Assembly (NCBI GenBank): GCA_016711085.1
Contig: JADJTR010000003.1
Location: 367,874-431,873 of the forward strand
Origin: Phyllobacteriaceae bacterium
GTDB lineage: Bacteria > Pseudomonadota > Alphaproteobacteria > Rhizobiales > Rhizobiaceae
DNA: 64,000 nucleotides
Direction: 5' to 3'
The position numbers and the translations under genes were made by a program. The notes under the pieces were generated by a model. The model was not told where the DNA came from and ran no database searches. It saw nothing but the letters and a program-made list of their open reading frames with translations. Below are positions 9,337 through 17,805 of this stretch, one piece after another (within the stretch, counting starts at the first letter, position 1; every line of letters starts with the position of its first letter).

Positions 9337-9915
9337 TCACGCCACCGGGGCCCAATCGCTGACGAGAGAGCGCCAGTCGGGACGCGGCCGGTCGGGCGTC
9401 TCCCCCCGCAGCGCGCCGACATGGACGAAGCCGACGAAGCGCTCGCCCTCGCCGGCGCCGAGCATGCGGGCGGCTTCGCCGTCCTCGGCATACCAGCCCG
9501 TCACCCAATTGGCGCCAAAACCGAGGGCCGTCGCCGCGTGAACCACATTCATCGCCGCCGCGCCAGCCGAAAGGAATTGTTCCCATTGCGGCACTTTCGG
9601 ATCGTCTTTCGGCGCGGAAACGATGCCAACAACCAGCGGCGCCCGCGAAAACCGGCCAAGCTCCTTTTTCCGGCTGACCGGATCGAGCGGACCGTTTCGG
9701 CGATCCTGTATAGCAGCCAACGCTTCGCCGACCGCTATTCGGGCTTCGCCGCGATAGAGCGTGAAACGCCAGGGTGCGAGCACGCCGTGGTCGGGTACGC
9801 GCGCAGCGATTTCGAGCATGATTCCGATTTGGCCGGCGTCCGGACCCGGTTCGCCAAGCGTCGGCAGCAGCGCCGATTTGCGCGTACGCAGGAAAGCGAT
9901 GACTGGATCGTTCAT
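9337..9915 (-). CDS. Nitroreductase family protein
   Basis: A 192-residue flavin-dependent oxidoreductase of the short YdjA-like class. RTRKSALLPTLGEPGP, ARVPDHGVLAPWRFTLYRG, SAGAAAMNVVHAATALGFGANWVTG and GFVHVG match the FMN-binding positions of the family. It is convergent with the citrate-lyase-like gene and divergent from the secreted protein at 9982. The physiological substrate is unknown. Confidence 0.9.
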   Translation of the reverse strand: MNDPVIAFLRTRKSALLPTLGEPGPDAGQIGIMLEIAARVPDHGVLAPWRFTLYRGEARIAVGEALAAIQDRRNGPLDPVSRKKELGRFSRAPLVVGIVSAPKDDPKVPQWEQFLSAGAAAMNVVHAATALGFGANWVTGWYAEDGEAARMLGAGEGERFVGFVHVGALRGETPDRPRPDWRSLVSDWAPVA

Positions 9916-9981
9916 GACAGACTCCGGCGGGACGCTGCTTGAGCCTTGAAAAGGCCGCTCCTTACAGCTTAGACCGGGGAC

Positions 9982-10929
9982 ATGGTCAAGCTCAGCGCCG
10001 CCTTCGTTTTATTCGTCGCCCTGTCGCACTTTGCCTCGCCCGCGGCAGCCCAAACGGGCGGCGGCGTGGAGATCAAGACCCTCGATCTTCCCGATATTTC
10101 GAATTACGCCACGCCCAAGGGCGCCAAGCCGCTCGCCACCAGCGGCGGCCGGATCGTTCTTTCGGCGAGGCTCGCCGCCGAATCGCCCGATCTTCAGGCC
10201 GGACTGGTTTGGCGGGTTTTCGGACCGGAACCTGGTCCGGACGGAAAATTGCCGCTGATCGCCACGGCGCAGGGCGGCGCCAGTGAATTCGACCTGCCGC
10301 CCGGTCCGTATCTCGTTCACGCCGCATTCGGACGCGCCGGTGCGACCAAGAAGATCACGGTCACAGCCGACGGCCACACCGAAAACATAATCCTCGACGC
10401 CGGCGGCATCCGGCTCGACGCGGTGTTGGCCGGCGGCAAGCCGATCCCGGCCTCGGATCTGAAATTCTCGGTCTATGACGTCGAAGAACAGGCCAATGGC
10501 GAGCGCGCCCTTATCCTGCCGAATGTACCGGCCAATTCGATTGTCCGCCTCAATGCCGGCCCATACCACGTCGTGTCGAACTACGGTGACGTCAACGCGT
10601 CCATCCAGGCCGATATTGTGGTCGCCGCGGGCAAACTCACAGCCGCCGTGATGGAGCACGCAGCGGCGAAAGTGACATTAAAACTGGTGCGCGAGGCGGG
10701 CGGCGAAGCGCTTGCCGACACGTCCTGGGCCATTCTCGCCGGGTCGGGCGACATCGTGCGCGAGGAGGTCGGCGCCTACGCCGTGACGGTGCTGGCGGAG
10801 GGCGCCTACACGGTAATCGCCAAGAACCGGGACCAATTGTACCAGCGCGACATCGTGGTGTCGTCGGGCGAGGATCAGGAAATCGATGTCATAACCTCCG
10901 CCCCGGCGGTCGAACCTGCGGCGCAATAG
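9982..10929 (+). CDS. Conserved secreted protein of unknown function
   Basis: 315 residues. Residues 1-23 (VKLSAAFVLFVALSHFASPAAAQ) form a clear Sec signal peptide with an AxA cleavage site, so the mature protein is periplasmic. The rest is rich in beta-strand-like segments with repeated units around GLVWRVFGPEPGPDG, PGPYLVHAAFGRAG, NAGPYHVVSNYGDV and EGAYTVIAKNRDQLYQRD, resembling several carboxypeptidase-regulatory or Ig-like modules that end in a GxYxV turn. I recognise no catalytic motif and no cysteines in the mature part. Confidence 0.75.
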   Translation: MVKLSAAFVLFVALSHFASPAAAQTGGGVEIKTLDLPDISNYATPKGAKPLATSGGRIVLSARLAAESPDLQAGLVWRVFGPEPGPDGKLPLIATAQGGASEFDLPPGPYLVHAAFGRAGATKKITVTADGHTENIILDAGGIRLDAVLAGGKPIPASDLKFSVYDVEEQANGERALILPNVPANSIVRLNAGPYHVVSNYGDVNASIQADIVVAAGKLTAAVMEHAAAKVTLKLVREAGGEALADTSWAILAGSGDIVREEVGAYAVTVLAEGAYTVIAKNRDQLYQRDIVVSSGEDQEIDVITSAPAVEPAAQ

Positions 10930-10935
10930 GTACGT

Positions 10936-11826
10936 TCAGGTGATGGCGGGCCGACGGTTGCGAAACAACCGTTTCGCCAGCTTCTCCGGTTTCGGCGCCA
11001 ACGCAAATACGCGGGCGTGGAGAAAGGCGAGCACAGCCTTGCGGTCGGCGAATTCCGCCATCTCCGCCGCGGTAATGACCGTGCCGATGCGGGCGCGGAT
11101 CGCCTTGCCCGACAATCGTGTGAATTCATGGATCAGCAGCGACAGGCGCACTGTCATCGAGACGCGGCTGGCGATGTGAAACAGCCTGCCGTTCTGCCCG
11201 TCGAAATGCATGGGGATGACGTGGGCCTTCGCCTCCAGAACAAGGCGGGCCGGAAAAATCTTCCACGGCAGGTCAAGGGCTTGCCCGAAACCTTTTGGCG
11301 CGGTTGCAACGCCGCCTGCCGGAAACACCACAATCACGGTGCCATCCTTCAACAGGCGCAAGGCCTCGTGACGTACCGCAAGATTGGATTTCAAAGCCTC
11401 CTTCGACTCGGAAAAATCGACGGGAAGGGAATACGGCCCCATTTCGCGAATTTTCAGCAGATCGGCGTTGATCATCACCTTGAAAGGGCGGCCGAGTTGC
11501 TCGACCAGCGCCAGGATGGCGATGCCATCGCCGATGCCGAACGGATGATTGGCGACGATGACCAGAGGACCATCAGGGAGATTGGCGGGAGGCCATTGCC
11601 CGACATGATCGAGGCGAACATCGATGAGATCGAGCATGCGCGCGAATACGCGGTCGCGCGTCGGCGCGATTTCGTTGCGCCAGACGCTGTAGAGCCTGGC
11701 GTAGCGCTCGCGCCCCGACAGGGTTTCCACCGACCGGATGAACCAGCGCTTCAGTCGCGGCTGGTTCTCGTTGGCGTAGGTCAGTTCCGGAAATTGGGCC
11801 GGTCTTTTGCGCAAGGTCAGTTCCAT
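10936..11826 (-). CDS. Lysophospholipid acyltransferase family protein
   Basis: A 296-residue glycerolipid acyltransferase of the haemolysin-like subgroup. VIVANHPFGIGDG is the acceptor motif, with His and Asp separated by five residues as in that subgroup. MINADLLKIREMG and VVFPAGGVATAPKG are the following blocks. It probably acylates lysolipids, or ornithine-lipid or hopanoid-type acceptors, at the inner membrane; the acceptor is unknown. It is convergent with the secreted-protein gene, ending 6 bp from it. Confidence 0.85.
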   Translation of the reverse strand: MELTLRKRPAQFPELTYANENQPRLKRWFIRSVETLSGRERYARLYSVWRNEIAPTRDRVFARMLDLIDVRLDHVGQWPPANLPDGPLVIVANHPFGIGDGIAILALVEQLGRPFKVMINADLLKIREMGPYSLPVDFSESKEALKSNLAVRHEALRLLKDGTVIVVFPAGGVATAPKGFGQALDLPWKIFPARLVLEAKAHVIPMHFDGQNGRLFHIASRVSMTVRLSLLIHEFTRLSGKAIRARIGTVITAAEMAEFADRKAVLAFLHARVFALAPKPEKLAKRLFRNRRPAIT

Positions 11827-11915
11827 CCGATCCGGTTGGCAGAGTCCTGTGACAATCGATTGACAATTCCTGCGCCATCGCGCCGGCCATTGCCGAAGCG
11901 ACTATCGATGTTCCG

Positions 11916-13895
11916 TCAGCCGTTGCGCAAGTCCGGCGGAACCGCTTCGGCGGCGAGCGCGGCGACGATCGCGTCGAGACTCTCCTCATGCTGGTCGCGC
12001 GAGCCGAGCCGGCGGATATTGACGGTGCGGGTTTCGGCTTCGCGCTTGCCGCAGACGAGAATGACCGGAACCTTGGTCAGCGAGTGTTCGCGAACCTTGT
12101 AGTTGATCTTTTCGTTGCGCAAATCGGCCTCGACCGTGAGACCCGCCGCTTTCAGTTTCGCTACAACCTCGCGGGCGTAGTCGTCGGCGTCCGAGGTGAT
12201 CGTCGCCACGACCACCTGCATCGGCGCGAACCATAACGGGAAATGGCCGGCGTGGTTCTCGATCAGAATGCCGAGGAAGCGCTCCATCGAGCCGCAAATG
12301 GCGCGATGGATCATCACCGGCTGCTTTTTTTCCGAATCGCGGTCGATATAGAACGCGCCGAACCGCTCCGGCAGGTTGAAATCGACCTGCGTCGTGCCGC
12401 ATTGCCAGTCGCGGCCGATCGCGTCCTTCAACACATACTCGAATTTCGGACCGTAGAAAGCGCCCTCGCCCGGATTGATCGACGTCTTGATCGCGCCGCC
12501 GGACTGCGCCTCGATGGTCTTCAGCACCTCGGCCATGATTTCCTCGGCATGGTCCCACGCCGCATCCGAACCGACGCGCTTTTCCGGACGCGTCGACAGC
12601 TTCACCGAAATCCCGTGGAAGCCGAAATCGGCATAGGTCGTCAGGATCAGATCGTTGATCGCCATGCATTCGGACGCAAGTTGGTCCTCGGTGCAGAAGA
12701 TGTGGGCGTCGTCCTGGGTGAAGCCGCGCACGCGCATCAGGCCGTGCAGCGCCCCCGAGCGCTCGTAGCGGTAGACATTGCCGAATTCCGCAAGGCTGGA
12801 TAGGCAGATCGCGGTAAGACTTCAAGCCATGCTTGAAGATTTGAACATGCCCGGGGCAATTCATCGGCTTGAGCGCGAAAATCTTTTGGTCGGCTTCCTC
12901 GTCGTCGGGATTGGCGAAGGCATGGGCGGATTTCACCGCGAACATGTTCTCCATGTACCAGCCCCAATGGCCGGAAGTCTCCCACAGCGCCTTGTCGAGA
13001 ACCTGGGGGGCATTGACCTCGTCGTAATCGAGCCGGTCGAGGCGGCGGCGCATGTAGGAAACGAGCTTCTGGAACATGCGCCAGCCCTTGGCGTGCCAGA
13101 ACACGACGCCGGGACCCTCCTCCTGGAAATGGAACAGGTCCATTTCGCGGCCCAGCTTGCGGTGGTCGCGCTTCTCGGCCTCCTCCAGCACATGAAGATA
13201 GGCGTCGAGCTGCTCCTGCGTCGCCCAGGCCGTGCCATAAATGCGCGTCAGCATCGGCTTGGTGGAATCGCCGCGCCAATAAGCCCCGGCGACCTTCATC
13301 AGCTTGAAGGCCGAGCCGATCTGGCCGGTCGACGCCATGTGCGGACCCCGGCAGAGGTCAAACCAGTCGCCCTGGCTGTAGATCTTGAGGTCCTGGCCTT
13401 CCGGAATGGCGTCGACCAGTTCGACTTTGTAGGCCTCGCCCTTGTCGGCGAAGACCTTTTTCGCCTTTTCACGGCTCCAGACCTGTTTGGCGAAGGGCGC
13501 GTTGCGGGCGATGATTTCGCGCATCTTCTTTTCGATCGCCGGGAAATCGTCCGGTGTGAACGGGGCATTGCGGGCAAAATCGTAGTAGAAGCCGTTCTCG
13601 ATGACCGGGCCGATCGTGACCTGGTGCCCGGCCACAATTCCTGCACCGCCTCGGCCATCACATGGGCGGCGTCGTGCCGGATCAATTCCAGCGCGCGGGC
13701 ATCGTCGCGGGTGACAATCTCAAGCTTGCCGGAACGGCCAACCGGATCGGCCAAATCGCGCAACTCGCCGTCGAGCGCATAGGCGACCGCCTTTTTCAGC
13801 AGCGATTTGGAAATGCCTTCGGCGATCGCCGCGCCGGTGATGGCGGGATCGAATTCGCGTGACGAATTGTCGGGGAAAGTCAGCGAAACGGCCAT
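11916..13895 (-). CDS. thrS: Threonine--tRNA ligase, two compensating frame slips
   Basis: A class II threonyl-tRNA synthetase. The N-terminal TGS domain (AVSLTFPDNSSREFD, residues 1-60) is followed by the editing domain (LIRHDAAHVMAEAVQ). The catalytic core holds FALKPMNCPGHVQIF, RGFTQDDAHIFCTEDQ and GAFYGPKFEYVLKDA, and the anticodon domain ends in LRNEKINYKVREHS. The frame slips near 13635 and near 12800. The total of 1980 nt (660 codons) is the normal length, so the gene is probably intact in the organism. It is divergent from the LysM gene. Confidence 0.95.
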
Positions 13896-14094
13896 AAATC
13901 ACCTCTATCCAGTCCCGCATACGAACGCGGGTGGTTGCTTGCGCGGCGATGTAGGCGATTTGCCCACGTTCATCAAGCCGCAGCGGAAGGTCGCGCGGCA
14001 GAAAAAGGCTCACTTGCGTGACGCCGGTCGCAGACGTCGCGCGCGTCGTGGCGCTACGTTGCGATCGGGGGCGTGAACCGTAGCGAGGCACGCG

Positions 14095-14582
14095 ATGAAC
14101 ATCGAAATCCTGCAGCCCAAGCCCTACAATCTGGTCGGCCGCACAATACTGATCGCCGGAAACGCGGTCGGCTTCGAGAGCCATTTGTCGCTGGCCGTCA
14201 CCGATGGTCACGACGAAGTCACTGGAAGGGCCACCGCCGGATCGGTGGATATCCGTCAGTTCCAGGGCTCCATCGCGATCCCGGCCAGTGCGGCCTTCCA
14301 GCTCAACCGTTTGTTCCTCACGGTTGCCGACGACAGCGGCGGCGGCGAAGGCGGCGCGCCGAGCGTGACGGTGCCGGTGCTGTTCGGACCGATGATCCCC
14401 GGTTACACCGGCTACTGGATCCATACGGTCGTCGCCGGCGACACGCTGACCAAACTGGCGAAACACAATTTGAAGGCGATGCAACCAAGGTGGCGGTCAT
14501 TCAGCAGGCCAACCAGCATGTCGTCACCAATCCCAACTTGATCTTCGTCTGGCAGGTCCTGCGCATCCCCCGGGCGTTCTAG
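14095..14582 (+). CDS. Gmad2/LysM protein, frameshifted
   Basis: About 162 residues. An N-terminal Ig-like domain resembling Gmad2 (IEILQPKPYNLVGRTILIAG, QFQGSIAIPASAAFQ) is followed by a short GYTGYWIHTVVAGDTLTKLAK segment that opens a LysM domain. That domain continues in another frame (DATKVAVIQQANQ, NPNLIFVWQVLRIP) after a slip near 14470. LysM binds glycan, usually peptidoglycan. There is no signal peptide, so if it acts on the wall its export route is unclear. Confidence 0.75.
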
Positions 14583-14598
14583 CCGGGAATATCGGCCA

Positions 14599-15009
14599 TC
14601 AGTAGTCCCGCGCCGCCTCCGACAGCGGCGCAAGCGCGCGTTCCATATCGAGCGGATTGACGGTCGCGCGCAAGGCCCGCGCGACCTCGGCGATGGTTGT
14701 CGGGGTCGCGATATTGTGGTCCGGCCGGATCGCCGCGACTTCGCCGGCCAACGCGTCCCGGCCGCCGAACGGCTTGCCGGGCTGTTTCGCGTCGAGGCCC
14801 TCGACCAGCATCGCGCGAAACAGCGGCGGCAGCGCGTCGGCGAAGCGCAGCGCCTGCCCTGTCGCAAGATGATCGCGGAAAACGAGGAAGACAGCGCGCG
14901 CCACCTGCCACGCCTGATGCCGCGTCCGCAGCATAGCATTGTCCTTCACCCGATCGAGAAAGCGGTCGAAATCGGCCGATGCGGTGGAGTATTCGGTCGG
15001 ATACGGCAT
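14599..15009 (-). CDS. DUF2267 domain protein
   Basis: A 136-residue helical protein. EYSTASADFDRFLDRVKD, RTRHQAWQVARAVFLVFRD and HLATGQALRFADALPPLFR are characteristic of DUF2267, whose molecular function is not established. I chose the ATG at 15009 because it overlaps the yidD stop as TGATG, indicating translational coupling. The open frame continues further upstream only because it runs through yidD. Confidence 0.85.
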   Translation of the reverse strand: MPYPTEYSTASADFDRFLDRVKDNAMLRTRHQAWQVARAVFLVFRDHLATGQALRFADALPPLFRAMLVEGLDAKQPGKPFGGRDALAGEVAAIRPDHNIATPTTIAEVARALRATVNPLDMERALAPLSEAARDY

Positions 15010-15344
15010 CAGTGGGCGTGATCGTGAGGCGCATGAACATGCCAGAACCGCCAGGGCGTCCACCATTTGAGCCGGTCGTCCAACGCCTCCGGCACCGGGT
15101 CGAGGCCGCAGGTTCCGCCCGGCCCGCAGCGCATGACGCGGAACAGCCCCATCCAGCCGCCAGGCCACAGGCCGTGGCGCGCGATCGCCTCATAGGCGTA
15201 TTCCGAGCAGGTCGGCATGTGGCGGCAGGAATTGCCGACGAAACCGGACAAAGTGAGCTGGTAGAGCCGCACGAACGCCGTGCCGAAAAGTCGGCCGGGC
15301 GTCTTGCGCCAGGGGCCGGAGAAGTTACGGCTGGTCGAGATCAT
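15009..15344 (-). CDS. yidD: Membrane protein insertion efficiency factor YidD
   Basis: A small membrane-associated protein that assists YidC-dependent insertion. The core CRHMPTCSEYAYEAIARHG and the basic/aromatic LYQLTLSGFVGN are diagnostic. I chose the ATG at 15344 (MISTSRNF). It lies 20 bp inside the 3' end of hepT, so yidD is read from the end of the toxin-antitoxin unit. The His-rich tail (HVHAPHDHAH) is unremarkable. The usual neighbours rpmH and rnpA are absent here. Confidence 0.9.
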   Translation of the reverse strand: MISTSRNFSGPWRKTPGRLFGTAFVRLYQLTLSGFVGNSCRHMPTCSEYAYEAIARHGLWPGGWMGLFRVMRCGPGGTCGLDPVPEALDDRLKWWTPWRFWHVHAPHDHAH

Positions 15345-15699
15345 ATTCGTCGACAAGGGAAAGCAGTATCGCGTGCATGTTGGCAATGGAAATGCGGGCC
15401 GTATCCCAAAGGATCGCCAGTTCAACCTGCTCGTATCCATGCGCAAGACGGTTGCGCATCGCGCTGGCCTTTTGAAATTCCAAATCCGGGTGTTTGTTTG
15501 CGAAATCCGGGAACTTCTTTGCTATCCTGCCGGAAATTTCAACAACCTGTATGACCGCCATTGCGACGGCCAGTTGAACAACTTCCTCACGATCAAATTC
15601 GTAGAAATCCCGTGTCGTCGTCAGGCGCCGGGTTCTTTCGCACCAGGCGATCAGGCTCGCCAACAAGTCCGCCAAACGTGGATCGGCGTTTCCGCTCAT
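15325..15699 (-). CDS. hepT: HepT-like HEPN ribonuclease toxin
   Basis: A 124-residue HEPN-domain protein of the DUF86 family. The catalytic RX4HXY motif is RNRLAHGY at residues 82-89. HepT toxins cleave RNA and are silenced when their MntA partner adds AMP to the tyrosine of this motif. The partner is the next gene upstream, with an ATGA overlap. The HEPN fold is supported by the helical VQLAVAMAVIQVVEISGRIA. It sits between the Fe-S scaffold gene and yidD, probably a lineage-specific insertion. Confidence 0.85.
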   Translation of the reverse strand: MSGNADPRLADLLASLIAWCERTRRLTTTRDFYEFDREEVVQLAVAMAVIQVVEISGRIAKKFPDFANKHPDLEFQKASAMRNRLAHGYEQVELAILWDTARISIANMHAILLSLVDEYDLDQP

Positions 15700-15986
15700 A
15701 ATGGAACGAATTCCCGGCTGATCCGTTTCAGGGTGCGGTCCGAAAATTCACCTTCGGTGCGGACGTCTACGCGGACGCCTACGAGAATTGTTAACCGCTC
15801 TTCCAATTCGGCAAGATCGAAATATGTCAAGTCGCCGGCGCGTTGAACGATGATGTCAAGATCGCTGTCCTCGCGATCTTCCCCTCGCGCCGTGGAGCCG
15901 AACAGTCGCGGATTCGCAACTGGATATCCGTCTACAAGTGCGCGAACCTCAGCCCGATGCTTTTTCAGTGCTTCCGACGGCCGCAT
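15696..15986 (-). CDS. mntA: MntA-like nucleotidyltransferase antitoxin
   Basis: A 96-residue minimal nucleotidyltransferase. The signature GSX10DXD is complete: GS at 30-31, followed by DLD at 42-44 (GSTARGEDREDSDLDIIV). A third acidic position (VDVRTEGEF) follows. In characterised pairs this protein adds AMP groups to a tyrosine in the HepT active site. It overlaps hepT by 4 bp (ATGA), as expected for antitoxin before toxin, and starts 12 bp after the scaffold gene, so it may share that gene's promoter. Confidence 0.85.
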   Translation of the reverse strand: MRPSEALKKHRAEVRALVDGYPVANPRLFGSTARGEDREDSDLDIIVQRAGDLTYFDLAELEERLTILVGVRVDVRTEGEFSDRTLKRISREFVPL

Positions 15987-15998
15987 CGCGCGCTCCCC

Positions 15999-16451
15999 TT
16001 ACGCCGCCGCTTCGGCGCGCTTGCGCTCGATCTGGTCGAGGCAATCGACGACGGCGTCGAAGGTCAGCATGGTTGAGGCGTGACGCGCTTTGTAGTCGCG
16101 CACCGGTTCTAGAAATTTCAGGTCGGCGAATCGGCCTTCCGGCGCGGACCCGTTTTCCTTGAGCATCTTCAGCATTGTCTGGCGTACCGCGCGCAATTCA
16201 TCCGCGCGCGCGCCGACGATATGGCGCGCCATGATCGAGGACGAGGCCTGGCCGAGCGCGCAGGCCTTCACGTCATGGGAGAAATCGGTGACGACGTCGC
16301 CATCCATGGCGAGATCGACGACGACGGTCGAGCCGCACAATTTGGAATGCGCGCGCGCCGAGGCGTCCGGCGCGGCGAGCCGGCCGATGCGGGGAATGTT
16401 GCCCGCAAATTCGATGATGCGGGCATTATAGACATCGTCGATCATGGCCAT
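15999..16451 (-). CDS. Iron-sulfur cluster assembly scaffold protein (IscU/SufU/NifU-N-like)
   Basis: A 150-residue member of the U-type scaffold family. AHSKLCGSTVVVDL carries the first cysteine and HDVKACALGQASSSI the second. At the third canonical position the protein reads KARHASTMLTF, so the cysteine is replaced; another cysteine occurs later (VVDCLDQ). This pattern may be a subgroup trait, and cluster ligation may differ from IscU. It is divergent from folE. Confidence 0.85.
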   Translation of the reverse strand: MAMIDDVYNARIIEFAGNIPRIGRLAAPDASARAHSKLCGSTVVVDLAMDGDVVTDFSHDVKACALGQASSSIMARHIVGARADELRAVRQTMLKMLKENGSAPEGRFADLKFLEPVRDYKARHASTMLTFDAVVDCLDQIERKRAEAAA

Positions 16452-16513
16452 ACCAACCGCCGCGAAGGGACGATCCGGGACATCCCGTCTTTCCTTTCAT
16501 GCACCCTACCCTA

Positions 16514-16519
16514 TATAAT
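16514..16519 (+). promoter_or_regulatory. folE: Candidate -10 box of the folE promoter
   Basis: TATAAT is a perfect consensus -10 hexamer, rare in this GC-rich sequence. It lies about 140 bp upstream of folE and just 5' of the structured leader. No good -35 is visible 16-18 bp upstream. Transcription would begin near 16526. Confidence 0.45.
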
Positions 16520-16525
16520 GGCTTC

Positions 16526-16658
16526 GCGAGGAATGCGAAACTGGTCGAAAGACCGGGATCGCTCGCGCAAATGCCGCGAAGCGCGCCGGTAGAGGCGCAG
16601 GAGTGGTCCGTTCAACTCGTCTCCCCGTATCAGAGGGAGACTACGGGAGACGCCTCAA
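16526..16658 (+). promoter_or_regulatory. Structured folE leader, candidate THF-II (folE motif) riboswitch
   Basis: The 5' leader of folE is rich in paired elements: GGTC-GAAA-GACC at 16543-16554, GCGC/GCGC pairing around 16582-16598, and a long stem pairing 16619-16629 with 16642-16651 (one bulged C). The last stem contains the GGGAGA Shine-Dalgarno sequence 7-12 nt before the ATG, so it could block translation. The THF-II class is known upstream of alphaproteobacterial folE genes. Class membership is inferred from position and structure, not from a consensus alignment. Confidence 0.5.
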
Positions 16659-17297
16659 ATGGACGCGGTCACCAAGACCTTTCCGAACCTGCCCGAATAT
16701 CTCGACAAGCCGTGCTGCGACCGGCCCTCGGAAGAGGAAGTGCTGGCGGCGATCAAGACGCTGGTCCGCTGGACCGGCGACAACCCGGAGCGCGAAGGCC
16801 TGATCGACACGCCGCGCCGCGTGATGAAGGCCTATCGCGAGATGTTCGAAGGCTACGACATGAGCCCGGCGGAGGAACTCGGCCGCACCTTCGAGGAAGT
16901 CGCGGGCTATGACGACATGGTGCTGGTCAAGGACATCACGTTCCATTCGCATTGCGAACACCACATGGTGCCGATCATCGGCAAGGCGCATGTCGCCTAT
17001 CTTCCCGACGGCAAGGTCGTCGGCTTGTCGAAGATCGCCCGCGTCGTCGATATTTTCGCCCACCGGCTGCAAATCCAGGAGGCGATGACTGCGCAGATCG
17101 CCGGCGTCATCCAGGATGTGCTCAATCCACGCGGCGTCGCCGTGTTGATCGAGGCGGAGCACATGTGCATGGCGATGCGCGGCATCCGCAAGCAGGGATC
17201 GACGACGCTGACCACGACCTTCACCGGCGCCTTCAGGGAATGTCCGGAAGAGCAGGCGCGCTTCATGACCATGGTTCGCGGCGGTTCGGCGCGGTGA
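16659..17297 (+). CDS. folE: GTP cyclohydrolase I
   Basis: This enzyme converts GTP to dihydroneopterin triphosphate, the first step of folate synthesis. It has 212 residues, the normal length. The zinc ligands are Cys99 and His102 in HSHCEHHMVP and the later cysteine in AEHMCMAMRG. GLSKIARVVDIFAHRLQ and RKQGSTTLTTTFTG are conserved. It is preceded by a leader that may form a tetrahydrofolate-responsive switch. The stop overlaps the hisI GTG by 4 bp. Confidence 0.97.
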   Translation: MDAVTKTFPNLPEYLDKPCCDRPSEEEVLAAIKTLVRWTGDNPEREGLIDTPRRVMKAYREMFEGYDMSPAEELGRTFEEVAGYDDMVLVKDITFHSHCEHHMVPIIGKAHVAYLPDGKVVGLSKIARVVDIFAHRLQIQEAMTAQIAGVIQDVLNPRGVAVLIEAEHMCMAMRGIRKQGSTTLTTTFTGAFRECPEEQARFMTMVRGGSAR

Positions 17298-17695
17298 CGG
17301 ACTTCCCGGCCCCATCCCCAGACAAGTCGATGTTGGAGGAAGGCGAGGCCTTCACGCCGCGCTTCGGCGCCGACGGTCTGCTGACCGCCGTGGTGACCGA
17401 CGCCCATGATGGCGCGGTTTTGATGCTGGCCCACATGAACGCCGCGTCGCTGCGTCTCACGCTCGAAACCGGCATTGCCCATTATTGGTCGCGCTCGCGT
17501 CAGGCGCTGTGGATGAAGGGCGAAACCTCCGGCAATGTGCAAACTGTCGTGGAAATCCTGACAGATTGCGACCAGGACGCGGTGCTGCTGCGGGTCCAGG
17601 TGGCCGGCGACGGGCCGACTTGCCACACCGGACGGCGATCCTGCTTCTATCGTTCGATAACGAGCGATGGAACGCTCGCGATCCGGCGCGGTTGA
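17294..17695 (+). CDS. hisI: Phosphoribosyl-AMP cyclohydrolase
   Basis: This enzyme opens the adenine ring of PR-AMP in histidine biosynthesis. It has 133 residues and only the HisI domain, so there is no HisE fusion. HMNAASLRLTLETG, HYWSRSRQALWMKGE, TDCDQDAVLLRV and PTCHTGRRSCF provide the Mg and Zn ligands. I chose the GTG at 17294, which overlaps the folE stop (GTGA), because upstream residues in this frame run antiparallel to folE coding sense and are not conserved. Confidence 0.95.
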   Translation: MTDFPAPSPDKSMLEEGEAFTPRFGADGLLTAVVTDAHDGAVLMLAHMNAASLRLTLETGIAHYWSRSRQALWMKGETSGNVQTVVEILTDCDQDAVLLRVQVAGDGPTCHTGRRSCFYRSITSDGTLAIRRG

Positions 17696-17805
17696 ACCTC
17701 CGGAAACGGCGCATGTTTTTTTAAACGACGCCTTGAACCGGTAGCCGGCGAAGATTCACCAATTCGATAGGGATGCATGCGATATTCCGTCACCAGGAGG
17801 ACGGG

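Noticed and set aside
12795..13640. Programmed frameshifting in thrS and similar genes
   Set aside because: The slips lack slippery heptamers and stimulatory structures, occur in many unrelated genes, and often come as compensating pairs, which points to sequence errors.
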